Assembly: GCA_949285105.1 (NCBI GenBank)
Contig: CASDXH010000010.1
Location: 1 to 35,408, forward strand
DNA: 35,408 nt
From: an uncultured Mycoplasma sp.
GTDB lineage: Bacteria > Bacillota_I > Bacilli_A > Mycoplasmatales > Mycoplasmoidaceae
Reading direction: 5' to 3'
A program made the position numbers and the translations under genes. The notes below the pieces were generated by a model. The model ran no database searches. It worked only from the letters and a program-made list of their open reading frames with translations, and was not told the DNA's origin. Positions 1 through 9,397 of the stretch are shown here, one piece after another (within the stretch, counting starts at the first letter, position 1; every line of letters starts with the position of its first letter).

Positions 1-1
1 A

Positions 2-67
2 AATAATATGCCAAGAAAAATGTTTGGTTATAAAACAGCTTATCAAATGTACCAAGAAAATATTTAA
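2..67 (+). CDS. IS30-family transposase, C-terminal fragment
   Basis: The frame is open from the first base and ends at TAA 65-67. The last residues read NNMPRKMFGYKTAYQMYQEN. This resembles the C-terminal tail of IS30-family DDE transposases, where a PRK/R...GYKTP.E pattern closes the protein. Only about 21 residues are visible, so no catalytic residue can be checked. The missing part lies upstream of the window. Confidence 0.6.
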   Translation, partial: NNMPRKMFGYKTAYQMYQENI

Positions 68-74
68 AATAAAA

Positions 75-108
75 AAACTCTCAACTTATATTTTAAAGTT
101 GAGAGTTT
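75..108 (+). terminator. Terminator hairpin after the IS30 transposase
   Basis: A perfect 13-bp stem (75-87 with 96-108, arm AAACTCTCAACTT) encloses an 8-nt loop. It starts 7 nt after the transposase stop, and A and T runs at its base could make it work in both directions. Confidence 0.75.
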
Positions 109-152
109 AATGTAACATTAAAGTGTTGCACTTCACATGTCAGTTAGGGAAA

Positions 153-177
153 AAGCCTTGTGCTTTTTATTTTTTAT
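153..177 (+). terminator. Short A/T-flanked hairpin
   Basis: AAAAAGC, a 5-nt loop, then GCTTTTT followed by a T-rich run. It looks like a weak intrinsic terminator between the IS30 end and the IS256-like element. No gene is visible in 143-245. Confidence 0.4.
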
Positions 178-245
178 TTTATTTATAAATTTTTATTTTG
201 TAATATAATCAATAATTAAAAAATAAATGTATTCGATGAGTAACT

Positions 246-1567
246 GGTAGTGTAGCAATTTTTGGAGAAACTCATTTTTAGGTTATCTTTTAAATCGCTT
301 GATAACAACTATTTTATCTCACATAATCCATCTGGAAATAATATAGTTAGTTGATTTAATATTTGATGTCAGTTGTCAATAGCTCTTGAATCATAATCTT
401 CTTAGATGTTTACTAAACACATGTAAATTATTTTTATAACAATTGGGTGTTTGTAAAAGCATCTTTTGTTTTTGTAATCTTTCCGATATTTCTATTTAGA
501 TTTTCTATTGTGTTTGTTGTGTAGATCATTTTTCTAATTTCTGTTTGATAGTTAAAAAATGTTACTAATTCATCAAAATTATTTTTTCATGATTTGATAG
601 CATATGGATATTTTTCTCCACAAGATTTTTCAAAATAATCAAGTGCTTTAAGAGCAGCATCATAGCTTGGTTATTTATAAATTTTTTTCATATCACTTGT
701 GAATGACGCAACATCTTTTGAAGATACATGTTTTATAGAATTTCTTATTTGATGGATAAGGTATTTTGAATTTGAACATTTGGAAATGCAGCTTTTAAAG
801 CTTATGATATTCCCTTCAAATTATCACAAGAAGTTGGCAAAACATCTTTTACACATCTTGTTTTAAGTTCATCAAAAATCATTAATCATTGTTTAGATGA
901 TTTAGATTCAGCTATCCAAAAGCCCAAAATCTCTTTTTCCCTCAATATTAACACCAATTATTAAATGAACTGATTTTTCTTTGTAGACAGAATCCTCTCT
1001 AATTTTGAATCTGATCCCGTCTATGTACATAATTGGATAAACAGACTCTAACGGTCTTTGTTGTTGCATTACAATTTCTGAAATTATTTTATCTGTAATT
1101 CTAGAAATTGTGTCTTTGTCTAAATCACAATAAAACATTTGATATATTGTTTCCTGAATGTCTCTAGTAGACATTCCTTATTAAATATAAAAAAAGTATT
1201 TGATCTTCAATTCTTGATATATTTCTTTCATGTTTTTTAACAATCTTTGGTTCAAATGTTGATAGTTGTTCTCTTGAAACTTTAATATCAATTTTTCCGT
1301 TATCAGTTGATATTATTTTCTTAGTTTTTCCTTTTCTATAATTGTTAGAAACATCTCTAGAATTTTGATTGTGTTTTTGATAACCCATATGTTCATCAAA
1401 TTCAGCATCTAAAGTAGATTCAATAAAATGTTTTTTAATCTTACCAATTAGTTTGTTTAAATCTAACATTTGTCTTTGTTTTCTTGTTTTTTTGACATAA
1501 CTTGCTCCTAAAATTTATTTCAAACTTTTTTCTAAGAATAAGTTTCTCCAAAAAATGAGACAGTACC
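246..1567 (-). mobile_element. IS256-like (Mutator-type) element, decayed copy 1
   Basis: An element of about 1.32 kb whose transposase lies on the minus strand. The ends are imperfect inverted repeats of about 27 bp: the left end is at 246-272, the right end at 1541-1567, and both share TTTTTGGAGAAACT. The interior aligns by eye along its whole length with a second copy at 19389-20752. No target-site duplication is visible in the flanks. The transposase is broken, so the element is probably immobile on its own. Confidence 0.8.
312..1498 (-). pseudogene. IS256-family transposase pseudogene (copy 1)
   Basis: Reading starts at ATG 1498 behind an AGGAG-like site and soon meets TAG, because about 43 nt present in the other copy (around 20618-20660) are missing near 1470. 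After that the frame is broken again: one segment covers about 1469-1164 and another about 1174-908. The rest continues in other frames to a stop near 312. Recognisable stretches are the N-terminal region with EFDEHMGYQKHNQNS and, downstream, a degraded DDE region. The family assignment follows from alignment with copy 2 and the Mutator-like ending IYTTNTIE seen there. Several independent lesions make function very unlikely. Confidence 0.8.
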
Positions 1568-1809
1568 AATTTTCATATACTTGTATATTTGCTTTATCTT
1601 TATCAATAGGATTAATATTATTAGTTATCATTATCTCTGTATTGCAATATAGAGTTTATAGTCTATCTAACATATTTATTTCTTTAGTAATTAATTTACT
1701 CCATATATTTATGGTGTTGTTTTCATTATTCTTAATATTGTTTTCAAACTTCTTGGTAATCTTAATTCTTTTCAAAAGAGCTAATTTGAAAAAGACGATT
1801 ACAAATTAG
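1555..1809 (+). CDS. Small hydrophobic ORF starting inside the IS end (doubtful)
   Basis: An 84-codon frame with at least two strongly hydrophobic segments and a basic C-terminus (KRANLKK). Its only ATG (1555) lies inside the right inverted repeat of IS copy 1, and there is no Shine-Dalgarno sequence in front of it. It is most likely the 3' remnant of a membrane-protein gene whose beginning was lost at the IS junction, or a chance AT-rich frame. I see no matching 5' part to the left of the element. Confidence 0.3.
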   Translation: MRQYQFSYTCIFALSLSIGLILLVIIISVLQYRVYSLSNIFISLVINLLHIFMVLFSLFLILFSNFLVILILFKRANLKKTITN

Positions 1810-1839
1810 ATGTGCCCTGCATATCTTTTTTCTTTATTT

Positions 1840-1866
1840 TTAGCACTCTCATTTACAAAGTGCTAA
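1840..1866 (+). promoter_or_regulatory. CIRCE operator (HrcA-binding site)
   Basis: TTAGCACTC, exactly 9 nt, then AAGTGCTAA. The CIRCE consensus is TTAGCACTC-N9-GAGTGCTAA, so 17 of 18 arm positions match. HrcA binds this element and represses heat-shock genes in Firmicutes and mollicutes. It ends 37 nt before the start of the 120-aa gene. TAAAAT at 1864-1869, partly inside the right arm, or TATATT just after it, could be the -10, so a bound repressor would block transcription. Confidence 0.88.
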
Positions 1867-1903
1867 AATAGTGTTATATTATTCTTACCAGGAGGTATTG
1901 AAA

Positions 1904-2266
1904 ATGAATAGAATAAACGAATTAAAAATTAAAGAAAGAAAATTACACAACCAACTTGTAAACTTGGTTACATCAAATGATATTAATGATGAATCAATTA
2001 AAACTATTAACCAAATTAAAACTGAACTACAAACTATAGCTAATGAAATTAAAGATATAGAACATTCTAAAAATAATTGAGAATGTTTCCATATGTATAA
2101 ATCAGTTAATGGGAAGGTTGAAGAAGTTTTTAAAATAAATGATAAAGAAGTAAATAAAGAAGAATATTTAGAATTCATAAATAAAAATAACGAAGAAAGA
2201 TCAATAAAAAGATTATTAACTGAAGATTTATTAAAAACAATTTTTTCACCAATCTTTTTAATTTAA
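1904..2266 (+). CDS. Hypothetical 120-aa protein, putatively HrcA-controlled
   Basis: I do not recognise the family. The start is ATG 1904, 7 nt after a strong AGGAGGT ribosome-binding site. One in-frame TGA is read as Trp, and TAA 2264-2266 ends the gene. Residues 1-55 are charged and helix-forming, with regular leucine/isoleucine spacing (INELKIKERKLHNQL), so a short coiled coil is likely. Residues 56-120 contain a small acidic/basic mixed region with EEYLEFINKNNEE and end in a hydrophobic tail. There is no signal peptide. The gene stands alone between a CIRCE operator and a strong terminator, so it is probably a monocistronic heat-shock gene. A chaperone-like or adaptor role would be a guess. 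Confidence 0.8.
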
Positions 2267-2269
2267 GAT

Positions 2270-2310
2270 AATGCAGATATAGAATTAATTTCTATATCTG
2301 CATTTTATTA
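2270..2310 (+). terminator. Strong intrinsic terminator
   Basis: A perfect 15-bp stem (2270-2284 with 2290-2304), a 5-nt loop, then a T-rich tail. It begins 4 nt after the stop codon of the 120-aa gene. Confidence 0.88.
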
Positions 2311-2408
2311 TTTGAATCTTGAATCATTAAAATAAAAAATTATTTTAATATTGACATCACAATGGTTTATAAAGCTTAAATTAAATATCTATTTATTTGA
2401 ATAATCTA

Positions 2409-2439
2409 AATTGACATAGTCAATTCTAAATTTTAAAAT
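2409..2439 (+). promoter_or_regulatory. Promoter with a palindrome over the -35
   Basis: TTGACA at 2411-2416, a 17-nt spacer and TAAAAT at 2434-2439 make a near-consensus sigma-70-type promoter for the lipoprotein gene. The -35 lies inside a perfect 7-3-7 palindrome (2409-2425, AATTGAC ATA GTCAATT). This could be an operator, or just symmetry built on the hexamer. Confidence 0.65.
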
Positions 2440-2476
2440 AAGGGTAAAGAATTGCCTTTTGTGGAGTAATAAATAT

Positions 2477-4303
2477 ATGCGATACAAGAAAATCTTTTTG
2501 TCACTTTCTATAATATTTCCTTTCTTTGGTGTAACTTCTAGCTTGTTATCTTGCGCAAGTTTGTCTTCAAATATCGAACAATCAAAACCAGATGGTGGAG
2601 AAAATAAACCAAATATTGAAGGTGATCATCAAATAAGTTTTGAAACTTATAGTGAACAAGAAAAGATTTTCTTTGGAGAAAAAAGTATTCCAAATAAAAA
2701 TGAAATTTATACTTTTGATAAACAACTAAAAGATTTTAAAACTAAATTAGATGTTATGGATCAAACAAGTGTTGAAAAATTTTATACTGAAGTAAATTCA
2801 ATACTAAGACAATCTTTTAATGAGAGAGTTTATATTATTAAAAATATTAAAGATAAAGTTTTAAATGATCAAATTTCTTTCCAGGATGCTTTTAATGAGT
2901 TTAATCAATATGTTTTAGATAAAAGGTTTATTGCATCGGATTGAATTCAAATAATGAACATCTCAAAAGAAAGATTTATAGCTGAAGCAAGACATACTCA
3001 AAGTTCGAGCGAAAAAAGCATTGGAGACCATGCTTCAGTAATAGAAAATATATGAATTAAAAATGATGAAATTATCAATAAAGATTATTTAAAACTTGCA
3101 GATTTTTTAAATACTTTTGGATTTATTGATTTAATTTATAAATATCAATATGAACTAGCTATATATCCTTTTTTATATGAAAAACAATTTAACCAAATTT
3201 ATGGTAACTATTTAGAATCATTAGATTCTAAAAACCAATATGATAATGACCCAATTGTAATTTTCTATAGAACATATAAAGAGATTAGTTTAATTAATGA
3301 TTGTTTGAATTGATATGGTATTAGTCCAACTACTAGCAACTCTTTTTGATACAACTGAATATTGAGTGTTAAACATATATTAGATGAGTCATATGAAAAA
3401 TATGCAGTAAAACTTAATGGAGATTTTATGTCATGAAAACCTGGTGATTGAGATAGAGTTGTAGATAAAAGAATTAATGAAAATGAAATTAAAAATTATT
3501 TACCTAGTGAAATAAAAAAACAAGGGCAAAATGCAGTAGATAAATACATTAAAGAATTAATTCATATAATTGAAGGAACGGTTGGTGACATGAGTGATGA
3601 AAAAAGATTAATGATGCTTAATGATGTATTTAAAAAAATATGTTTTGCAATTGAATTCAATGCTTATAAAAGTAATTTTTTCTTACAAAAATATATTTTT
3701 TCAACAGATATAAAACTAAAAAATGTTTTTAACAATTCATTATTTAATGTTGATATGAGCATTAAACAAACTAATGAAATATTAAATTCTAATCTTGACG
3801 ACGAAAAGATTAGAGCTTTATTCTTTATGGGTGAAAAACCTGCTAATGGTTCAAGTGTGTTAACTGAAGAAGAAGTGATAAAAAATCTTGAATACCTTGA
3901 AAATGAATATCAAGTGCAATCTAAAGCATCAAACATGCATAAAATTTATTTAGCAAATAAATATATAAGAGAATTTGACTTGTTCAAAGAAATTTATTTT
4001 GAATTATCTATATTCCCATATTTATTTGAAAGAGTTGTAGGTTATAAATATGCTGGCTGATTTCAAGGATCAAATGTTTCTAATAGTAAATGAAGTTATT
4101 TATATAAAGATTATTTAATGGAAAAATATCTTTTATATAGAGATTGAAATATTTACTATAACAAATACAAATACAAAGCTAAAACAGATAGAGTAAAATA
4201 TTTTGAAAAATCTACACTTGAATCAAATTGATACAATTGATTTTTAGAAGTTGATTTTAAATACCATTTCTATACATTCACTGGATTGGTTCCAGAGAAA
4301 TAA
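2477..4303 (+). CDS. Putative surface lipoprotein, 608 aa
   Basis: The N-terminus is a classic lipoprotein signal peptide: basic MRYKK, a hydrophobic core, and lipobox LLSC at about residues 21-24. The mature protein would start at that Cys and be lipidated by Lgt (encoded at 11013) on the outer face of the membrane. The chosen ATG at 2477 lies 10 nt after GGAG; an in-frame TTG at 2459 is a less likely start. The frame crosses many TGA(Trp) codons to TAA 4301-4303. The mature part is rich in Lys/Glu/Tyr/Trp and looks helical. Two regions share a YF/LYKYQYELAIYP-like pattern (about residues 220 and 515), which suggests an internal duplication. The function is unknown; surface exposure is inferred. 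Confidence 0.85.
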
Positions 4304-4388
4304 TTTATATTTAATTATTAAAAAATTAGCAAATTAAATAAATAAGTATTTTTCAAACTTTTGTTGTATCATTTTAATGTAGTTACTG

Positions 4389-4428
4389 CAATAAGTAATA
4401 GGGAGACCTATTACTTATTGTTTTTATT
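4389..4428 (+). terminator. Leader hairpin / possible attenuator upstream of nusA
   Basis: A perfect 14-bp stem (4389-4402 with 4407-4420) closes a GAGA loop, which fits the GNRA class, and is followed by TTTTTATT. This is a full intrinsic-terminator signature placed only 21 nt before the nusA start. It could end transcription from the lipoprotein gene, or act as an attenuator in a nusA leader transcript. No anti-terminator pairing is obvious by eye. Confidence 0.75.
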
Positions 4429-4441
4429 AGGAGAAAATAAA

Positions 4442-6160
4442 ATGAACATGTCAAAAATTTTTACACTTGTAGAAGATGTAGCTAAAAGTAAATCAATTGA
4501 TAAAGACAGAGTTATTGATGTTTTTAAATACGCTTTAGAAAAAGCTTACTTAAAAGAATACCCAGACTCTAATGTTGAAGTTATTATTGATGACTCTGAA
4601 GGACTTTTAGAATTATATGAGTTAAAAACAGTTGTTGATAAAAATGAAGATGATATTGATGATGATATTGAAATTCATTTAGAAGAAGCTAAAAAGCATA
4701 ATCCAAAGATAAATCTAAATGATATTTATAAACAAAAAATTAACATTGAGGATTTTGAAAGAAGAGTTGCAACACACGTTTTAAGTATTTTCCAACAAAA
4801 AATGAATGAAATAACAAACGTTCAAATATTTGAAAAGTTTAAAGATGATGTTGGCAAAGTTGTTTCAAGAGAAGTAGACAAGGTTGAAAAGAAATATGTT
4901 GAAGTAAAAATGGAAGACTCTATTATGGGGGTTTTACCACCATCAGAACAAATTCCAAATGAAGATATAAAAGCAGGAAAAAAATATGCTTTCCTTATTA
5001 AAAATGTTAAAGAACAATCTAAAGGATGACCAATTGTTCTTTCAAGAACAGATAATAAATTATTAGAATTCCTATTAAAAACTAATGTTCCAGAAATTGA
5101 TGATGGAACTATAGAAATAAAAGCTATAGCAAGAGTTCCTGGAAACAAAGCTAAAGTTGCTATTATGACTAATAACCCAAATGTAGATGCAATTGGTACT
5201 TGTGTTGGAAACAAAGGTGAAAGAATTAAAAATATTTCTAAAGAATTAAACAACGAAAAAATAGATGTATTTTTATATGATGAAAATCCAAAACAACTAT
5301 TAATAAATGCAACAAGTCCTGAACAAATTATTGGTTTAGAAATAACTAATGATGAAGATGATCCGGAAGTTAAATATGTAACTATTGTTTGTAAAGATGA
5401 TGAAGACTTGGCAAAAATGATTGGTAAGATGGGCGTAAATGTTAAATTGCTATCAATGTTAACAAAATGAAATATTGATATAGTAACTCAAGCAGTTGCA
5501 ATTGAAGACAAAATTGAATATGAAGATGTTTCTGCATTATTGCCACAAAAAAATACAAGAAGAGCAAATACATCAAATAATACACATAATAAATGAAACC
5601 AAAGAAACAAATCTAATATGAACAATTTATATGCATCAGATTCAATGAATGATACAAGTTATGATGATAATTGAAATTCATCAAATAGCATAATTGATTC
5701 ACTGACTGATGAAGATGTTGAAAAACTTTTAAACTCTAATGACATTTCAAAAAAGAAAAAGAAAAAAGTTGAAATGGATGAAGAGGATGAAGTTGTATTC
5801 ATTAGTAAAAAAGATATCGATAATGAGAGTTCATTTACTAATGAAGAAACTTATACAGCTCAAGAAGAAGTTGAAGACACTAAATCAAATGATGATAATC
5901 ATTCTCAATTAAATACTTCTAAAGAAAAAGAAAAAGAAACAAAAAATGACAGTACTACCACTCAAAGCATTGATGATTTTTTTGATGAACCAGATACAAA
6001 AGAAAAATATGAAGGTGTAAAACACAGTGTAAAAAATTCTAAAAAACCTAAAAAAGAAAAAGTTAACATCTTTGATGAATTTGATGTTTCAGAAGATGAT
6101 TATGATGATTCAGCTGAAGCAATTGATATTGATGATTTAGACTACGATGATCTAGATTAA
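4442..6160 (+). CDS. nusA: Transcription termination/antitermination factor NusA
   Basis: NusA binds RNA polymerase and nascent RNA and modulates pausing, termination and antitermination. The start is ATG 4442 behind TAGGAG. Domain order in the 572 aa: an RNA-polymerase-binding N-terminus (1-130), an S1 domain opening with VGKVVSREVDKVEKKYVEV near residue 137, then two KH domains (about 205-350) with ARVPGNKAKVAI and the hallmark DAIGTCVGNKGERI near 248. From about residue 370 there is a long low-complexity tail rich in Asp, Glu, Ser and Lys that ends in repeated acidic motifs. B. subtilis NusA is about 370 aa and lacks this tail; extended NusA proteins are known in mycoplasmas. It is first in an operon with ylxR and infB, whose start overlaps or closely follows each preceding gene. 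Confidence 0.95.
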
Positions 6161-6432
6161 TGAATAAAAAAGATGATAAGCAAATTTTTAGAAAATGTGT
6201 TTTATCAAGAAAAACTTTTGATAGAAATGAATTAATAAAAATTACATATGTAAAATCAAGTAACAAAGTTTATGTTGACTTAAAAAACAAATATAAAGGA
6301 AGTTCTATTTACTTTCATGTTGATAAGATAAAAGAAGTAGGGGTCCAAAATATAGTTAAGATAGTTAACAAGAAATTTAAAGTTTTAATTAATGATGATG
6401 AACTTGACATTTTAAAAGAATTATTTAAATAG
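6160..6432 (+). CDS. rnpM: YlxR/RnpM family RNA-binding protein
   Basis: A 90-aa basic protein whose ATG overlaps the nusA stop (TAATG), so translation is coupled. The family signature is near the N-terminus: RKCVLSRKTFDRNELIKI (residues 11-28), matching the R-x-C-(I/V)...ELIRI pattern of YlxR. It is followed by the short beta segment KVYVDL and the GSSIYFHV strand that corresponds to GRGAYL in relatives. In B. subtilis, YlxR (RnpM) binds RNase P RNA and lowers its activity; the nusA-ylxR-infB order is conserved in Firmicutes. The family is clear; the role here is by homology. Confidence 0.88.
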   Translation: MNKKDDKQIFRKCVLSRKTFDRNELIKITYVKSSNKVYVDLKNKYKGSSIYFHVDKIKEVGVQNIVKIVNKKFKVLINDDELDILKELFK

Positions 6433-6443
6433 TGAGGTAAAAC

Positions 6444-8288
6444 ATGAAAAAGAACGGTAATAACAAAAATAACAAAAAAGATAATAGAAAAAGTTTCGAT
6501 TTAAAATCTCAATTTAAAAAAGTTGAAACAGGTATACAAGATGGAGTGTTTGTTTATGTTGAACCGCTTTCAATTAGTGAGTTTGCTTCAAAACTAAACA
6601 AACCATCATCAGAAATTATTAAGTTTTTATTCCTTAAATCTGTTGCTTGTAATTTAAATACAATCTTAACAGAAGAACAAATGGGTGAAATTTGTCTTGA
6701 ATTTGGTTATGACTTTAGAAAAGAAATTCAAATTAATGAGGACAATTTCTTTGAACAAATAGTTATTAAAGATGATGAAAAAGATCTTGAAAAAAGACCT
6801 CCTATAATTACTATTATGGGCCATGTTGATCATGGTAAAACAACTCTTTTAGACACTATAAGAAAAACTAATGTGGCTTCAAATGAGGCTGGTGGGATTA
6901 CACAAAATATTGGTGCTTATCAAGTAAATTGAAAAAATAATGTAATTACTTTTTTTGATACTCCAGGTCATGAGGCATTCTCTTCTATGAGAGCTAGAGG
7001 TGCTGATTTAACTGATATTGTTATTTTAGTTGTTGCAGCAGATGATGGTTTAAAACCTCAGACAGAAGAGGCGATAGATCATGCAAAATATGCTAAAGTT
7101 CCAATCATTGTTTTTATTAATAAAATGGATAAACCAAATCCAAATGTGGAAAAGGTTTTATCACAATTAGCTGATAAAGGTGTTATGTGTGAAGAATGAG
7201 GGGGAAACTCAATTGTTGTAAAGGGTTCAGCACTAAACAATCAAGGGATTGATGAACTACTTGAAGCAATTATCTTAACATCAGAAATGATGGACCTTAA
7301 AGCTAATAAAAAACGTCTTGCAAATGGTGTAACAATTGAAGCTTTTGTTGATAAAGGTTTAGGTCCTGTGGCAAACATCTTAGTTCAAAGTGGAACACTA
7401 CAAGTTGGTGATTACATTTTAGTTGGTGAATGCTGAGGGAAAATTAGAAAAATGCTTGATTCTCATAATAGAGAACTTAAAGAAGCTGGCCCTTCAGTAC
7501 CAGTAAAAATTAGTGGTTTAAATGGAGCACCAAATGCTGGTGATAAATGAATTGTAACTAAAGATGAAAAACTTATTAAGGACTTAGCTTCTAAAATTTC
7601 AGCAAATACTACTAAAAGAAAACTTGCTGCTTTAAATCAACCAACATCATTAAAAAAAGATGAATCTGGTGAAATTAAAGAATTGAATGTAATATTAAAA
7701 GCAGATGTACAAGGTTCTGTTGAAGCCCTAAAAGCAACTTTAAGTGATATAGATGTTGAAGGGGCAAAAATTAATATTATTAGATCTTCAGTTGGTGCAA
7801 TCTCTGAATCAGATGTTAATTTAGCAAAAACAGCAAAAGCAAAATTATTTTCATTTAACATGAAACCAAACTCACAAGTTATAGAGTTTGCAAATTCAAT
7901 GGATGTTGAAATTAAAGTATTTAATATTATTTATGAAGTAAAAAATGAAGTTGAAAAAATGTTAAAGGGAACTCTTGATCCAGTGTATGAGGAAGTAGAA
8001 GTGGGCCAAGTTGAAATAAAACAACTATGAACTCATTCATCAATAGGAACTATTGCTGGATGTAGAGTAACAAGTGGTGAAATAATTAGAAACGGATTGG
8101 TAAGACTTATTAGAAACAAAGAAGTCATTATTGAAAATAAAAAAATTTCATCACTAAAACATGGTAAAGAATCTATATCATCAGCAAGCGCTGGTAAAGA
8201 ATGTGGTTTTACTGTAGATGACTTTAATTCATTTGAAGTTGGAGATATTGTTACAATATATAAAATGGTAGAAAAAACTCATGAATAG
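6444..8288 (+). CDS. infB: Translation initiation factor IF-2
   Basis: A GTPase that places fMet-tRNA on the 30S subunit and promotes subunit joining. It has 614 aa, short like other mollicute IF-2 proteins. ATG 6444 follows GTGAGG. Residues 40-110 match the IF2_N region ([20 protein letters not shown]). The G domain follows: G1 GHVDHGKTT near residue 127, the switch II motif DTPGHEAF, and G4 NKMD. Then come domain II and the C-terminal IF-2 domains; [18 protein letters not shown] near 415 is the conserved start of domain III. The last codons overlap rbfA by 8 nt. Several Trp positions are TGA. Confidence 0.96.
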
Positions 8289-8628
8289 TAAAACAATAAA
8301 AAAAGAAAGACTTGAATCACAAATTAAAGAAATCATAAACGAAACTATAGTAAAAGAAATTTATGATGACTTAATTAAAAAGGCAACTATTGTTGATGTA
8401 AGATTAACAAATGATAAAAGTATTGCTAAAATATATATAAGTTGCTACCCTAAAGAAAAAACTGACATGGTTCTAAAAAAGATAACATCAGCAACTGGTT
8501 TCTTTAGAAAAATGTTATCCATGGAATTAACACTTAGAAAAGTTCCAAACCTTATATTTGTAAAAGATAATGCTTCAGAAAATTATGAGATAATAGAAGA
8601 CATATTAAAGAAAATTAAGGAGCAATAA
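8281..8628 (+). CDS. rbfA: Ribosome-binding factor A
   Basis: A 115-aa KH-type protein that binds the 30S subunit and helps mature 16S rRNA helix 1. The N-terminus is basic (RLESQIKEIINETI), followed by a strand that typifies the family, ATIVDVRLTNDKSIAKIYIS, and by RKVPNLIFVKDNASE near the end, matching the R..P.L.F..D pattern. Its ATG lies inside the end of infB (8-nt overlap) and its TAA abuts the next ATG (8629), so it sits in the middle of a tight operon. Confidence 0.92.
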   Translation: MNSKTIKKERLESQIKEIINETIVKEIYDDLIKKATIVDVRLTNDKSIAKIYISCYPKEKTDMVLKKITSATGFFRKMLSMELTLRKVPNLIFVKDNASENYEIIEDILKKIKEQ

Positions 8629-9285
8629 ATGAAGGAAAACAAAAATAATAATCTTGGTAATGCTCCTAGAGCAAATCAGAATAGCAATTATGAAGAAAAC
8701 AATGTCAATGAAACTAATGAAGTAAACAACTCTTATGATGTTCCAAACGATTATGTTTCAACTGATGCTAATAGTACTTTCTTTGAAAAGTTTGAAAAAA
8801 CTAAAAAAGATTTTTTAAAAGAAAAAAGACAAAAAGACTTTTTAGCTAAAAGGTCTTTATCATCAAAATCAAAAGCAAAAGGTCTTGATAACAAATTAAG
8901 AGACGATAAGTTTGCAAAAGATGCTTGAATATCTTTTATTGTTATAGGTTTATTTTTATTTGCTTATGCTTGTGTTGTAATTGGTTTTTTAGCTACTCAG
9001 TTTAATGGCTCAACATCAAACAAGTGAGCATATATAGATTTATATTCTGATATGAATAAAACAACTATTATTTTTTCAGGGATAATAGCATGTTTAATTC
9101 CAATCCCTTATATTTATTTGTTGGCCTCATGGTTTGTTGGAATAAACAATGTACATAGAAGTAAATCATTTTTCATAGTTAATATGTCATTTATAGGAAT
9201 AGCAATTTTATTGTTTATATGTGTACTACCAATGTCATCAATAATTTTTGCAGGCGTAAATAACTTTACACCAATAGCTTCTTAA
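8629..9285 (+). CDS. Hypothetical membrane protein, 218 aa
   Basis: Not recognised. The first 95 residues are hydrophilic and Asn/Lys-rich (low complexity, then charged KKDFLKEKRQKDFLAKRSL). Three or so hydrophobic segments follow at about 101-121, 144-170 and 181-205, consistent with an integral membrane protein whose long N-terminus probably faces the cytoplasm (many Lys/Arg next to the first segment). TGA at 8926 is read as Trp. The start directly follows the rbfA stop, so it is translated from the nusA operon. A strong terminator begins right after its stop. Confidence 0.8.
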
Positions 9286-9317
9286 AATACTCTTTGCTAC
9301 CAAAGGGTATTTTTTTA
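9286..9317 (+). terminator. Intrinsic terminator of the nusA-infB operon
   Basis: An 11-bp stem (9286-9296 with 9301-9311, one G-U pair), a 4-nt loop and a T run. It starts immediately after the stop codon of the membrane protein. Confidence 0.88.
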
Positions 9318-9364
9318 TCTATTTGTTCAATACTATTTGTTAATAAGTCATACTATTTTTTGTT

Positions 9365-9370
9365 TATAAT
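9365..9370 (+). promoter_or_regulatory. -10 element upstream of the coiled-coil gene
   Basis: A perfect TATAAT 28 nt before the ATG at 9398. I see no convincing -35 at 16-18 nt, so the call rests on the hexamer, the preceding terminator and the distance to the gene. Confidence 0.5.
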
Positions 9371-9397
9371 TGAATGGATATATTTTGGAGCTAGTTT

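Larger units (their letters stand above)
1..142 (+). mobile_element. IS30-like element, 3' end only
   Basis: Right-hand end of an insertion sequence that begins outside the window. It holds the last codons of a transposase, a terminator hairpin and a terminal inverted repeat at 122-142. The repeat begins AGTGTTGCACTTCACATG and is the exact reverse complement of 35319-35339 at the other end of the window, where a second element begins. The family call comes from the transposase C-terminus (a basic PRK...GYKT pattern typical of IS30 ends) and is an inference. Confidence 0.7.

Noticed and set aside
246-1567. Target-site duplication around IS copy 1
   Set aside because: The 8-10 bases on each side do not match; the same is true for copy 2.
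1885-2178. 97-codon minus-strand frame opposite the 120-aa gene
   Set aside because: It lies fully antisense to a gene with CIRCE, a strong ribosome-binding site and a terminator; its own start has no such signals and its composition is what an antisense of an AT-rich gene gives.
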